DNA of 50,895 bases from Streptomyces cellostaticus (GTDB lineage Bacteria > Actinomycetota > Actinomycetes > Streptomycetales > Streptomycetaceae), in the NCBI RefSeq assembly GCF_001513965.1, contig NZ_KQ948053.1, positions 1 to 50,895 of the forward strand, given 5' to 3'. The notes under the pieces are model-generated. The model was not told the origin of the DNA. It ran no database searches and was given only the letters and a program-made list of their open reading frames with translations. Each line of letters starts with the position of its first letter. The first letter of the stretch is position 1. Of the stretch, positions 8,002 to 15,879 are shown piece after piece. The position numbers were made by a program, and so were the translations under genes.

Positions 8002-9132
8002 ATGCACACTCCCGTCACGATCATCGGCGCCGGACTCGGCGGGCTCACGCTGGCCCGCGTTCTGCACGTCCACGGAATCCCGGTCACGGTCTATGAGGCA
8101 GATTCCTCCCAGTTGGCGCGAAGGCAGGGCGGGATGCTCGACATCCACGACTACAACGGGCAGCTCGCCCTCGAGGCGGCCGGTCTGATGGACGAGTTCC
8201 GCGCCATCGTCCTGGAGGGCCGCGAGGCGATGCGGGTCCTCGACCGGGACGGGACCGTCCTGTTCGAAGAGGCCGACGACGGCACGGGCGGACGCCCCGA
8301 GGTGATGCGCGGCGAGCTGCGACGGATCCTGCTCGAATCGCTCCCGGCCGACACCGTCCGGTGGGGGCACAAGGTCAGCAGCACCCGTGCCCTGGGCGAG
8401 GGCCGCCACGAGGTGACGTTCGCCGACGGTGGCACCCTCGTCGCCGGCCTGCTGGTCGGCGCGGACGGCGCCTGGTCACGGGTGCGGCCGCTGCTCTCCG
8501 ATGCCACCCCCGGGTACACCGGTACGTCGTGCGTCGAGTTCTATCTGTACGAGGCCGACACCCGTCACCCCGCCGCCGCGAAGACGGTCGGCGGCGGGTC
8601 GATGATCGCGCCCTCGCCGGGCAAGGAGATCTTCGCCCACCGGGAGAGCGGCGACACCCTGCACATCTACGTGATGCTCAGCAAGCCGCAGGACTGGTTC
8701 GCTGCCATCGACTTCACCGATGCCACGGCGGCGACCGCGCGCATCGCGGCGGAGTTCGACGGCTGGGCGCCGGAGCTCACCTCGCTGATCACCGACGGCG
8801 ACACCGCGCCCGTGCTGCGCTCGCTCCACGCCCTGCCGACCGGGCTCCGGTGGGACCGGGTGCCGGGGGTCACCCTGCTCGGCGACGCCGCCCACCTCCA
8901 GGCCCCGAACGGCGAAGGTGCCAACCTGGCCATGCTCGACGGCGCGGAACTCGGCAAGGCCCTCGCCGCGCACCCCGACGACGTCGAGGCCGCGCTCACC
9001 GAGTACGAGCAGGCCATGTTCCCCCGCAGCGCCGAGGTCGTCACTTTTGAAGGTGTCGAGGTCCACCGGATCGACTCCGACGCCAACACGGCTCACGGCC
9101 TGATCAACCTGTTCACGGAGAAGGGCCAATGA
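8002..9132 (+). CDS. FAD-dependent monooxygenase (TetX-like)
   Basis: A 376-residue class A flavoprotein monooxygenase, which uses NAD(P)H and oxygen to hydroxylate aromatic or polyketide-type substrates. The N-terminal Rossmann motif is VTIIGAGLGGLTLARVL; Glu/Asp in VTVYEAD caps the ribose. The NAD(P)H/FAD DG motif is LVGADGAWSRVR, and the C-terminal FAD-binding motif is LLGDAAHLQAPNGEGANLAM. Overall it resembles TetX-type enzymes, some of which inactivate antibiotics. That role is possible but not shown by sequence. AAGGAG precedes the ATG. It stands alone between remnants. A paired 11-bp direct repeat upstream may be regulatory. Confidence 0.9.
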   Translation: MHTPVTIIGAGLGGLTLARVLHVHGIPVTVYEADSSQLARRQGGMLDIHDYNGQLALEAAGLMDEFRAIVLEGREAMRVLDRDGTVLFEEADDGTGGRPEVMRGELRRILLESLPADTVRWGHKVSSTRALGEGRHEVTFADGGTLVAGLLVGADGAWSRVRPLLSDATPGYTGTSCVEFYLYEADTRHPAAAKTVGGGSMIAPSPGKEIFAHRESGDTLHIYVMLSKPQDWFAAIDFTDATAATARIAAEFDGWAPELTSLITDGDTAPVLRSLHALPTGLRWDRVPGVTLLGDAAHLQAPNGEGANLAMLDGAELGKALAAHPDDVEAALTEYEQAMFPRSAEVVTFEGVEVHRIDSDANTAHGLINLFTEKGQ

Positions 9133-9220
9133 GCCACTCGAGCCCCGTACTGATGCTCTCCTTACCGCCCTCGTACGCAGGTCTCGACCATCCCGTAACT
9201 GGAACGTAAGGCCAAACTGA

Positions 9221-9344
9221 GGGATTCTGGCCGGGCTCCCGTGACGGCCACGGCCGATGCATCGTCTGTCTGTACTTCGGCGAGTGGATCCTTCACGGCA
9301 GCACGGCCAGAACCAGCGAGGGGCTCTGGCCGCGCTTCCGTGAA
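9221..9344. repeat. Three IS-end-like repeats, two of them tip-to-tip
   Basis: End A at 9221-9245 has the tip GGGATTCTGGCCGGGCTCCC. End B at 9292-9314 is inverted (TTCACGGCAGCACGGCCAGA). End C at 9321-9344 reads GGGCTCTGGCCGCGCTTCCG. B and C are near-perfect reverse complements whose outer tips face each other across about 6 bp. All resemble the tips at 99 and 2437 (GGCTCTGTCCGC). The tip-to-tip arrangement is like an abutted pair of elements or an IS-circle junction. No transposase frame is present. Confidence 0.5.
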
Positions 9345-9467
9345 AGCACGGGTCAGCAACATGAATGCAACATCTGTGGCCTGGGTGTCCACTCCGTGGC
9401 GATCAATGCGGCCGGGGATGCATGGACAGTGGTCGGCTGGCTTGTGATGATCGACGGCTCGGCCGGT

Positions 9468-10010
9468 TCACGCCTGGAACTCGGTGAGGTCGATGCTGTG
9501 AACGCGCAGCGGATAGCCGTACACCGGGTGCACCGTTTCTTGCTGCGGAACCATGCCGAGCTTGCGGATGACGTTCTCGGAGGCGTCGTCACCCATCCGA
9601 TTAATGCTGATGACGCGGTCGATGCCGCGGTCCTGGAGCGCAAACTCCAGCGTGGCATGGGCGGCTTCGGATGCGTATCCCTGACCCCAGAACTGTGAGC
9701 CGAGCCGCCAGCTGATCGCCACAGCGGGCAGTACCTCGGGCAGGAACTCGGGCACGGACAGACCCGTGAAACCGGCAAGCTCACCCGAACCCAGCAGCTC
9801 GACGGCAAAGAGTCCAAAGCCTTCCTCGTCCCACTCCTCCTCCCACTGTTCGATGGCCTCTGCCGTGTGGTCCAGGTCGCGCACCGAGCCGTCGTCGACC
9901 CAGCGCATGACCCGCGGGTCTGCGTTGATGTCCGCCATGGGCGCGAGGTCGTCGTCAAGCCAGCGACGGAGGAGGAGACGGGGTGTACGGATCTCGGTCA
10001 TGGCGCTCAT
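9468..10010 (-). CDS. GNAT-family N-acetyltransferase
   Basis: A 180-residue RimJ/RimL-type acetyltransferase. It opens with TEIRTPRLLLRRWLDDDLAP, the usual first strand. The acetyl-CoA-binding motif is degenerate at its start but ends in FWGQGYASEAAHATLEFAL. SENVIRKLGMVPQQE matches the conserved C-terminal N-xx-R-x-xxKxG segment. The acceptor is unknown. It is not closely related in sequence to the GNAT at 3012-3578. It appears to be a single gene with no operon partner. Confidence 0.88.
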   Translation of the reverse strand: MSAMTEIRTPRLLLRRWLDDDLAPMADINADPRVMRWVDDGSVRDLDHTAEAIEQWEEEWDEEGFGLFAVELLGSGELAGFTGLSVPEFLPEVLPAVAISWRLGSQFWGQGYASEAAHATLEFALQDRGIDRVISINRMGDDASENVIRKLGMVPQQETVHPVYGYPLRVHSIDLTEFQA

Positions 10011-10610
10011 CCTGCCGAAGACAACGGCCTCATCGGTAATCGGCGCCAGACCTTACCGCGACTCCGGGAGGCCATGCATCAAGCCGCCTGCACCACACAC
10101 CGTGACGGGTGAATCGGGCCGAAGCAGGGCGATGACGTGCCGATTCGTCGGCGTGGTCGCGAGGTGAGACCGATTCGGCGGCAGCCTGCCGCAGCACCGA
10201 GACCGTTCACGGAATCGCGGGCAGAGCCCTGCGGTCGGCCACTGAACGAGTGGTTGGTTGTGACCACGCTTCCGTGGCCTGCCGAGCTCAGAATCCCCGC
10301 TTGTCGAACGCTGTGGCGCGGAGTGGGCGCGGGCCGATCGTGGTCGCCTTCGTGCAGGCGTCGGCGGAGCCGGCTGGGCTTCTGGGGCGCTGCTCCAGAC
10401 CCGTGCCTCCGACGCCGGTGAGGCTGGATACGCCGGACCCCGGCTCCGAAAACGGAAGGCGAGGCTGGAGTCGACGGTCCCCGGCTTGGGAAGTCAGTGG
10501 GCTGGACGGACCGGGCCCTCGGCCGAGGCGTCGGCGGGGCGGACTTGTGCAACCGGCCTTCGGCACCGCACTGTTGGCCGGTATTCGTCCATACGGTCAG
10601 GAGTCCCGGC
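10011..10610. other. 600-bp intergenic stretch upstream of the P450
   Basis: Frames here are long only because stops are rare in GC-rich DNA; none has a recognisable domain. A minus-strand frame ends in TAFDKRGF near 10290, faintly like the tail of an IS5-type transposase, but this is too short to call. The right edge holds AGGAG (10599-10603), the P450 ribosome site. Confidence 0.45.
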
Positions 10611-11873
10611 TTGTCCTCCCCTACCCCCGCTCCCGCGCCCGCCCACGTCGTCGACCCCGTCGGCGGCTGCCCGCACGCCCTGAACGCCGACCTGCGGGCC
10701 CGGGGGCCCGTTGCGGACATCGTCCTGCCCGGCGGGGTGCCCGCAGCGGTCGTCCTGGGGCACGACGCGCTCAAGGAGTTCCTCTCCCACCCCGACGTGG
10801 CCAAGGACGCCCGCCACTGCCCGGCCCTGAACGACGGCACGATCCCCGCGGACTGGCCGCTACGGGTCTTCGCCAACGCCCAGGGCATGCACACCGCCGA
10901 CGGCGCCGACCACCGCCGGCTGCGCTCCCTCGTCGGCAACGCCTTCACCGCCCGCCAGGTGGAGCGGCTGCGGCCGCGCATCGAGGAGCTGACAGCAGGC
11001 CTCCTCGACGACCTCGGCCGGGCCGCCGCCGAGGACCCGGACGGCATCGCGGACCTGCGCACCCACTTCGCGCTCCCGCTCCCGATGAGCGTCATCTGCG
11101 AGCTGCTCGGCGTGGACCCCGAGCACCGCGGCCGGCTGCACGACCTCACCTACACGGTGATCATCGCCACCGACACCACCCCGGCGGAGGTGATGGCCGC
11201 CGTACGCGAGCTGGTCGAGCTGCTCGGCACGATCGCGGCCGCCCGCCGGGCCGCCCCTGGCGACGACCTGACCAGCGCCCTGATAGCCGCCCGCGAGGAC
11301 GGCGGCGACCGGCTCAGCGAGGCCGAACTCATCGGCACGATGCGCCTGATGCTGGTCGCCGGCCACGAGACCACCCTCAACCTGATCAGCAATGCCGTAC
11401 GGGCACTGTGCACCCACCGCGACCAGCTGGCGCTGGTCCTGGAGGGCAAGGCCACCTGGTCGGACGTGGTGGACGAGACGCTGCGCTGGGACGGCCCGGT
11501 CAGCTGGTTCCCCTTCCGCTACCCCACCCGCGACCTGGCCCTCGGCGGCACCGTCATCCCGCAGGGCACCCCGGTCCTCGCCGGCTACACCGCCGCCGGG
11601 CGCGACGAGGCCTTCCACGGCCCGGACGCCGACCGCTTCGACGTCACCCGGCCCGGCGCGGCCCGGCACCTCTCCTTCGGCCAGGGCGTGCACTACTGCG
11701 TGGGCGCCCCGCTAGCCCGCCTGGAGGCCACGATCGCCCTGGAACGGCTCTTCACCCGCTTCCCGGACCTCGACCTCGCAGTCCCCGAGGCCGAACTGCC
11801 CCGCCAGCGCAGCTTCATCGGCAACAGCGTCGAAGCGCTCCCGGTCCGGCCGGTGCACCGGGTCCGGCTCTGA
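10611..11873 (+). CDS. Cytochrome P450
   Basis: A soluble 420-residue bacterial P450. The I-helix oxygen-activation motif AGHETT is at residues 250-255, the K-helix ExxR is ETLR (289-292), and the heme loop is FGQGVHYCVGAPLAR with the axial thiolate Cys363. All key residues are present. The TTG at 10611 is chosen because AGGAG lies 7 bp upstream and the conserved region starts soon after; upstream extensions are low complexity. No ferredoxin or other tailoring gene is adjacent, so redox partners must be elsewhere and the substrate is unknown. The gene faces the decayed esterase and ends at a GC-rich tandem repeat that may terminate both. Confidence 0.93.
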   Translation: MSSPTPAPAPAHVVDPVGGCPHALNADLRARGPVADIVLPGGVPAAVVLGHDALKEFLSHPDVAKDARHCPALNDGTIPADWPLRVFANAQGMHTADGADHRRLRSLVGNAFTARQVERLRPRIEELTAGLLDDLGRAAAEDPDGIADLRTHFALPLPMSVICELLGVDPEHRGRLHDLTYTVIIATDTTPAEVMAAVRELVELLGTIAAARRAAPGDDLTSALIAAREDGGDRLSEAELIGTMRLMLVAGHETTLNLISNAVRALCTHRDQLALVLEGKATWSDVVDETLRWDGPVSWFPFRYPTRDLALGGTVIPQGTPVLAGYTAAGRDEAFHGPDADRFDVTRPGAARHLSFGQGVHYCVGAPLARLEATIALERLFTRFPDLDLAVPEAELPRQRSFIGNSVEALPVRPVHRVRL

Positions 11874-11891
11874 GGCGCGTTTTCCCGCTGC

Positions 11892-11955
11892 CCCCTACCG
11901 GCCCGCGGCGGGCGGGGACAGCGCTGACCCCTGCCGGCCCGCGGCGGGCGGGGAC
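11892..11955. repeat. Two tandem 28-bp GC-rich repeats between convergent genes
   Basis: The 28-bp unit (11892-11919 and 11928-11955, one mismatch) contains the small palindrome GCCCGCGGCGGGC. It lies just after the P450 stop and within or beside the end of the opposing esterase remnant. It may be a bidirectional terminator or the product of replication slippage. Confidence 0.45.
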
Positions 11956-12853
11956 CGTTCTGTGCTCAGCCAGCCCAGCGCGATGAGGTACATACCGCTC
12001 CAGGTCTGGAAGTTGTGGCCGTCGGCGGGACGGATGAGGGTCTTGACACGGACCCCGCTGCCCGCTGCGGCCCGGACGAACGCCTCCGACCGCTGCGGCA
12101 GGCTGTCCCGGTCCTGCGCGGAGATGGCCAGGAACAGCCCGACGTCGGCGTTCGCGCCTGCCGGACCAGCCACATCGGGGCTGTTGCGCCCGCGCAGCAC
12201 CGCATCCGGCAGCGCCTCGGGGTCCGCGGTCAGCGGGTCCGGATCCAGGGGCGCACCGGCCCCGCGCACCTTCGGGTACTGCAGCGGCAGCTTCGCCGCG
12301 CAGCCCTCCCGGTCGACACGCCCATCAGGCCGCGGGCTCGCGCAGCGTGCGCAACTGCCTCGCGAGCCAGTCGGCCACCTTCCGGGCGGCCGTGTTGCTG
12401 CAGTCGGTGTTCACCCCGCCGGGGCAGATCTCCGGGATCACGAGGCTGAACGGGCGCGCCGCGCCCAGCGCGATGAGCTGCTCCAGCGCGTCCGACATGC
12501 CGCCGAGGTCGATCCACATCCGCCGCGAGCCCTGTAAGCCGTGCACCAGCACCAGCACCAGCACCGGGAACCGGTTCCACTGCGCGCCCGGGGCCCGGTA
12601 CTGGGCGGAGTCCACACGATCAACTGGCCGGTCAGCTTCGAGTGGGTGCCGCGGAAGTAGGCGGTCTGCGCCCGGCGTGAACCGGGCCCGGCCCGGCTTC
12701 GGCCCGGTCATCGCTGAGGCGTCCTGCCCGTTCCCGGTGCCCAGCAGATCGTCCCAGGAGGAGTACGTAGCTGCCGTTGATCCAAGCGGCGATCACGGTG
12801 ATGGCGGTCAGCTGACACAGGGCGAGCATCAGCACCCGCGCCGGCCAGTGCAC
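11895..12853 (-). pseudogene. Membrane-anchored putative esterase, multiply frameshifted
   Basis: Pieces in different frames line up as one alpha/beta-hydrolase-fold esterase. An N-terminal membrane helix lies at 12853 to about 12760 (RVLMLALCQLTAITVIAAWI). A middle part at 12711-12325 includes PVLVLVLVHGLQGSRRMW and PFSLVIPEICPGGVNTDC. A C-terminal part at 12269-11895 includes FLAISAQDRDSLPQRSEAFV and a catalytic-His-like PADGHNFQTWSGM. A stop at 12325 separates the last two. GCACCA is repeated four times at about 12541-12564, so slippage there may have added the extra VL residues. Several independent lesions make sequencing error an unlikely full explanation. Confidence 0.7.
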
Positions 12854-13047
12854 CCACCCGGGGATGGCCCGATGTCCGAGGTCACTCCAGCACCACGAGG
12901 ATCGTCAGCCCGGCCGTAGTTTGCGGCTCCGGGGCGCGCTACTTCGCGAGCAGCGATGACGGACGAGCATGCCCAGTCGGAAGGATCCAGGTCAGCCGCG
13001 ATGTAACAGCGGGGTGCCCTCACCTCGCATCTAGTCGGCACCACCCC

Positions 13048-13063
13048 CAAACTGTCGTGCTCA
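13048..13063. repeat. 16-bp repeat, copy downstream of the DUF6193 gene
   Basis: CAAACTGTCGTGCTCA, followed by GTC, matches CCAACTGCCGTGCTCA at 14009-14024 with two mismatches. The copies bracket the DUF6193 gene. Confidence 0.45.
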
Positions 13064-13104
13064 GTCGGCTGCGGCGCTGCCGCCCCGGCTGCTTGCTGCG
13101 TCGG

Positions 13105-13962
13105 TCATCCACCGAGCGTGGTCGGGCCGAGGCCGGACGGCAGGTGGCGCACGGCGAGCGCGACGGCCTCGTGTGCTGTGGCGAATTGGCCGAGGTCCTG
13201 GCTGATGAAGCCTTTACCCACTCCGTATGTGCCGTCGCTGTTCGCCATCAGGCACGGTCCCACGACGGTCAGACGTGGGCGGGTGGTGGTCGAGAAGCGC
13301 AGCGCCCAGTGACTTGTGAAGGGGTAGAGAGAGCGCAGTGTCGGCTGGGCGTGTGCCGCTTCGATCAGTGCCTGGTATGCCTCCTGCCAGGCGTACGCCA
13401 GTTCGTCCGCCTCCTGGCGCATGCTTTGCCACTCAGACTCCGTCAGGCATGCGGGGTCGTGGTCGGGTACCTCGAACCGGCCGGTCAGGTGGACGAAGGG
13501 TGCTGCTCGGCGGATATCGTTCAGGGCGGCCCCGTCGTGCCACATCCGGACCGCCTTGGCGACCTCCGCCAGATCGTTCGTCTCACCGTCGATCAGCGGC
13601 ATGTTCTGGAACGGTTCCTCGCCGCGAATGGACCACCGACGTTCGTGCATCCATGCGCTGATCTGCAGCGGCGCACGGTGCGGCAGGAGGCTTGCGACGG
13701 TCGCGTGGAGCAGCGGAGCGGAGCTTGGAGACGTGACGAGTACGGCGTCGAGGGAGCCTTCCGCTTCAGCCTGGAGCGCTTCGGCGAGGCTGCCGCAGGC
13801 CGCGACGTGGGGGTATAGCACGGCAGGATCGGGAGCGATGGGCACGATCGCTGATTCTGGCAGAGCCGCTGATTCCTGGAGCAGGCGGCCGGCCCGCCAC
13901 AGGCCTGGGCGGCTCCCGTCAAGGCGATAAGGCCGCCCGATCAAGGTGTACCGGAGTGCCAC
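13105..13962 (-). CDS. DUF6193-like protein
   Basis: About 285 residues. The body has VAACGSLAEALQAEAEGSLD, a DDLAEVAKAVRMWHDGAALND-like helical stretch, FVHLTGRFEVPDHDPA and the ending FATAHEAVALAVRHLPSGLG. This order matches, from memory, the DUF6193 family sometimes annotated as natural-product biosynthesis protein in Streptomyces; no catalytic role is established. The start is uncertain. A TTG at 13992 lies inside a 16-bp repeat, so I prefer the GTG at 13962, though neither has a good ribosome site. There is no signal peptide. Paired repeats just upstream (13989-14024) may control it. Confidence 0.6.
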   Translation of the reverse strand: MALRYTLIGRPYRLDGSRPGLWRAGRLLQESAALPESAIVPIAPDPAVLYPHVAACGSLAEALQAEAEGSLDAVLVTSPSSAPLLHATVASLLPHRAPLQISAWMHERRWSIRGEEPFQNMPLIDGETNDLAEVAKAVRMWHDGAALNDIRRAAPFVHLTGRFEVPDHDPACLTESEWQSMRQEADELAYAWQEAYQALIEAAHAQPTLRSLYPFTSHWALRFSTTTRPRLTVVGPCLMANSDGTYGVGKGFISQDLGQFATAHEAVALAVRHLPSGLGPTTLGG

Positions 13963-13988
13963 GCGGTGCCAGCTAAGGTGCTCTGATC

Positions 13989-14024
13989 CCAACTGGGCTG
14001 CTCAGGTGCCAACTGCCGTGCTCA
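13989..14024. repeat. Two 16-bp direct repeats spaced 20 bp apart
   Basis: CCAACTGGGCTGCTCA (13989-14004) and CCAACTGCCGTGCTCA (14009-14024) lie two helical turns apart, directly upstream of the DUF6193 gene. A third copy lies beyond the other end of that gene. The spacing suggests an operator or a duplicated element end. Confidence 0.4.
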
Positions 14025-14315
14025 GTCACCATGCTCCGTCTGGAAGCTGACCACCACGGACCAGGAGAAGACGGCCCAGTCGTCCATGCTGGACACCTGC
14101 ACCAACTGACCCCACTTAGGCCGTCCTGACCGACTCATGCGGTGGTGCCTCCCGGGGACGGCGGGATGAGATCGGCCGGCAGGAGCATTCGGGCGTGGTG
14201 TGCGTCATCGAACCGCGCCAGGTACTCCCGTATCGGCGCCCTGTGGGTCGCGGTGGCGCACCGCTACGGCATACTGACGCCTCACCAGTGCAACAAAATG
14301 TTTAAGGAGGGAAAG
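14025..14315. other. Intergenic stretch with a short unidentified ORF tail
   Basis: A plus frame ends at 14108 with the protein-like tail SVWKLTTTDQEKTAQSSMLD, but it has no start and no recognised family. The right edge carries AAGGAGG (14304-14310), the ribosome site for the TTG at 14316. This part of the region is less GC-rich than its surroundings. Confidence 0.4.
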
Positions 14316-14894
14316 TTGGCAGCCTGTTTCAGGACAGTCACTGAGGTGGGAGAGGCCCATCTTGCCCAAGCGGACGCCCTGGGGCGTGCCTTCCAGGAGG
14401 CGATCGCGCCCGCCACCGTCAACTACGACTTCGGTCACATTCGTGATGCTGCGGCCATGCTTCCCGACAGCGACATCGTCAGGGTAGTCCGTGGTTGGGG
14501 GCTCCAGGAGGAGGCGCCGATCCTGGTGATGGCGCTCTCCCTCAAGGAGGCGGTCCGCCAGGCGCTCCCGCCCGAGGCGGCGCAGGCGTCGTTCTGGGAC
14601 ACCGTCGAGCGCGACCTCGTGGATGCCTTCACCGGTCTCGGGGCGCAGGAGGGCGAACCGGGACTGGCTTACTACGAGGAGGGGCCGGACCGCACGAGTT
14701 ACTACCGCGATTTGTTCTTCGCCCTCCAGGACGAGGAAGCCGGCGAGTACCTGTACGCCGTTGCCTTCTGCGCCGACGTCACCGTCGGCTTCGGCAAGTC
14801 CCGTGTGGGGACTCTGGGCCTCACCGACACTGCGCCGTTCGCGGTCCGGCTCAACGCGATCGTCGTGCGCCAGAAGCTCACGAACGTGGCCTGA
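14316..14894 (+). CDS. Cyt-type cytolytic delta-endotoxin-like protein
   Basis: 192 residues. The order of motifs matches the Cyt1/Cyt2 and volvatoxin pore-forming fold: FQEAIAPATVNYDFGHIRDA, an acidic helix ending in a conserved FTGLGAQ, then YYRDLFFALQDEEAGEYLYA, VAFCADVTVGFGKSRVGTL and TDTAPFAVRLNAIVVRQKL. Cyt2 toxins show the parallel series FTNLNTQ, YNILFAIQN-type, VPIGFEI-type and IKDSA-type strands. Such proteins insert into membranes and lyse cells. There is no signal peptide, as in Bacillus Cyt protoxins and many actinomycete relatives. AAGGAGG lies 5 bp before the TTG; an ATG at 14298 is the alternative. No immunity gene is obvious. Similarity was judged by eye, without a search. 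Confidence 0.7.
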   Translation: MAACFRTVTEVGEAHLAQADALGRAFQEAIAPATVNYDFGHIRDAAAMLPDSDIVRVVRGWGLQEEAPILVMALSLKEAVRQALPPEAAQASFWDTVERDLVDAFTGLGAQEGEPGLAYYEEGPDRTSYYRDLFFALQDEEAGEYLYAVAFCADVTVGFGKSRVGTLGLTDTAPFAVRLNAIVVRQKLTNVA

Positions 14895-15202
14895 TCCTCC
14901 GGGCAGCGCCCTTTTCGGGGCCGCCCCGCGTATCTCCTGCGGCCGGTTCCCTCACAGGTCCCCACGACCAGTCACGGCCCGCCGTCCCGGGCCGCGAAAT
15001 TGCGCACTGCTGTGCGGTGGTGCCAGCTGCTTTGCGGGTTGGGACCGTCGCGGCGGCGGCACACATCCGGTTCAGGCAGGTCAGGCCCTGTTGTGTACGG
15101 CGGCGCCAGCCGCTGGCAGTCATGGAGGTTATGGCTGCCGAGCAGCGTGGCTAGTAACCCCGGCCCCGAATGCGATGCACCTCAGGCACCCGTGCGGTTC
15201 AT
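14895..15202. other. Intergenic stretch after the Cyt-like gene
   Basis: About 308 bp with no convincing gene. A short GC-rich fold (GGGGCCGCCCC near 14925) could help termination. Frames on the minus strand have no recognised domain. Confidence 0.4.
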
Positions 15203-15533
15203 TCACTGGCCGGCGAGACGGGCGATCCAGCGCCCGGCTTCGTCCGCCGTCGCGGCGGTGCGCCGACGTCCACCAGTGACACCAGCTCGTGCCAGCTCGG
15301 GCAGCAGGGCGGGGCTGCCGTCGGTCAGGGTGACCGCCGCGGTCAGTTCGTCCAGGCGACGATGCTGCTCGGTGCAGTGGCCGGCCGGTACGGGGACATG
15401 CTCCAGGGGCTGGGCCGCGGAGAGGTTGAAGCCGTACCACCCGTCCGTCCGCGATGACCTTGCGGACCTGCTCGGCCTCGGGCCTGCCTCTCACCGTGAT
15501 CACCAACGACTCCGATGCCGCATGGAGTTTCAT
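15203..15533 (-). pseudogene. Small hypothetical protein, frameshifted
   Basis: ATG at 15533 opens MKLHAASESLVITVRGRPEA, continuing to VRKVIA. A one-base shift near 15450 then gives DGWYGFNLSAAQPLEHVPVP and a regular ending DEAGRWIARLAGQ with the stop at 15203-15205. The joined product would be about 110 residues. The family is not recognised. The good composition on both sides of the shift implies a recent lesion or sequencing error. Confidence 0.45.
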
Positions 15534-15570
15534 CGAACGGGATGGCCCGGCCATCCCGCGCGCCGTCTGC

Positions 15571-15668
15571 CGGAACACGCTGCCGGAATCATCGACGCAC
15601 AGTCAATGAAGGCGGCTGCGTCGGTGCCAGGCCGCGACGTGGGGGGTTCGACGGCGGTAAGAAGGTGA
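15571..15668 (+). pseudogene. IS5-family (IS402-type) transposase fragment
   Basis: AGIIDAQSMKAAASVPGRDV followed, after a one-base shift, by GFDGGKKV matches the first-aspartate block of IS402-type transposases (DAQSVKxAxxV...GxDGGKKV). Only about 30 residues remain, and no terminal repeats are visible. Confidence 0.65.
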
Positions 15669-15879
15669 AAGAGATCGCGGGTGTGGACCGCCTGGTGGCG
15701 GATGCACTGGACCGTTGCCCGCGGAAGGCCGCGGGTACCTGGAACGCGGCTTTGCGTGGCCACGTGAGTTTCTTGGTCAGGACACGGCGCGAACGTCCGC
15801 TTCCGTACACGTTCTGCCCGTCGGATGTCCCCGGACAGACCGCATGCCGCCCCCCTCCCGCACTGCCTGAGGAGAACCC

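Noticed and set aside
9162..9392. A small minus-strand protein with repeated GARPE-like motifs
   Set aside because: The repeats come from the IS-end sequences themselves, and there is no ribosome site.
10250..11986. A 578-codon plus-strand frame overlapping the P450
   Set aside because: Arg/Pro-rich composition without motifs; the P450 frame in the same DNA has every conserved motif.
10611..13962. A biosynthetic gene cluster based on the P450 and the DUF6193 gene
   Set aside because: No core synthase, carrier, transporter or regulator is present, and a decayed esterase separates them.
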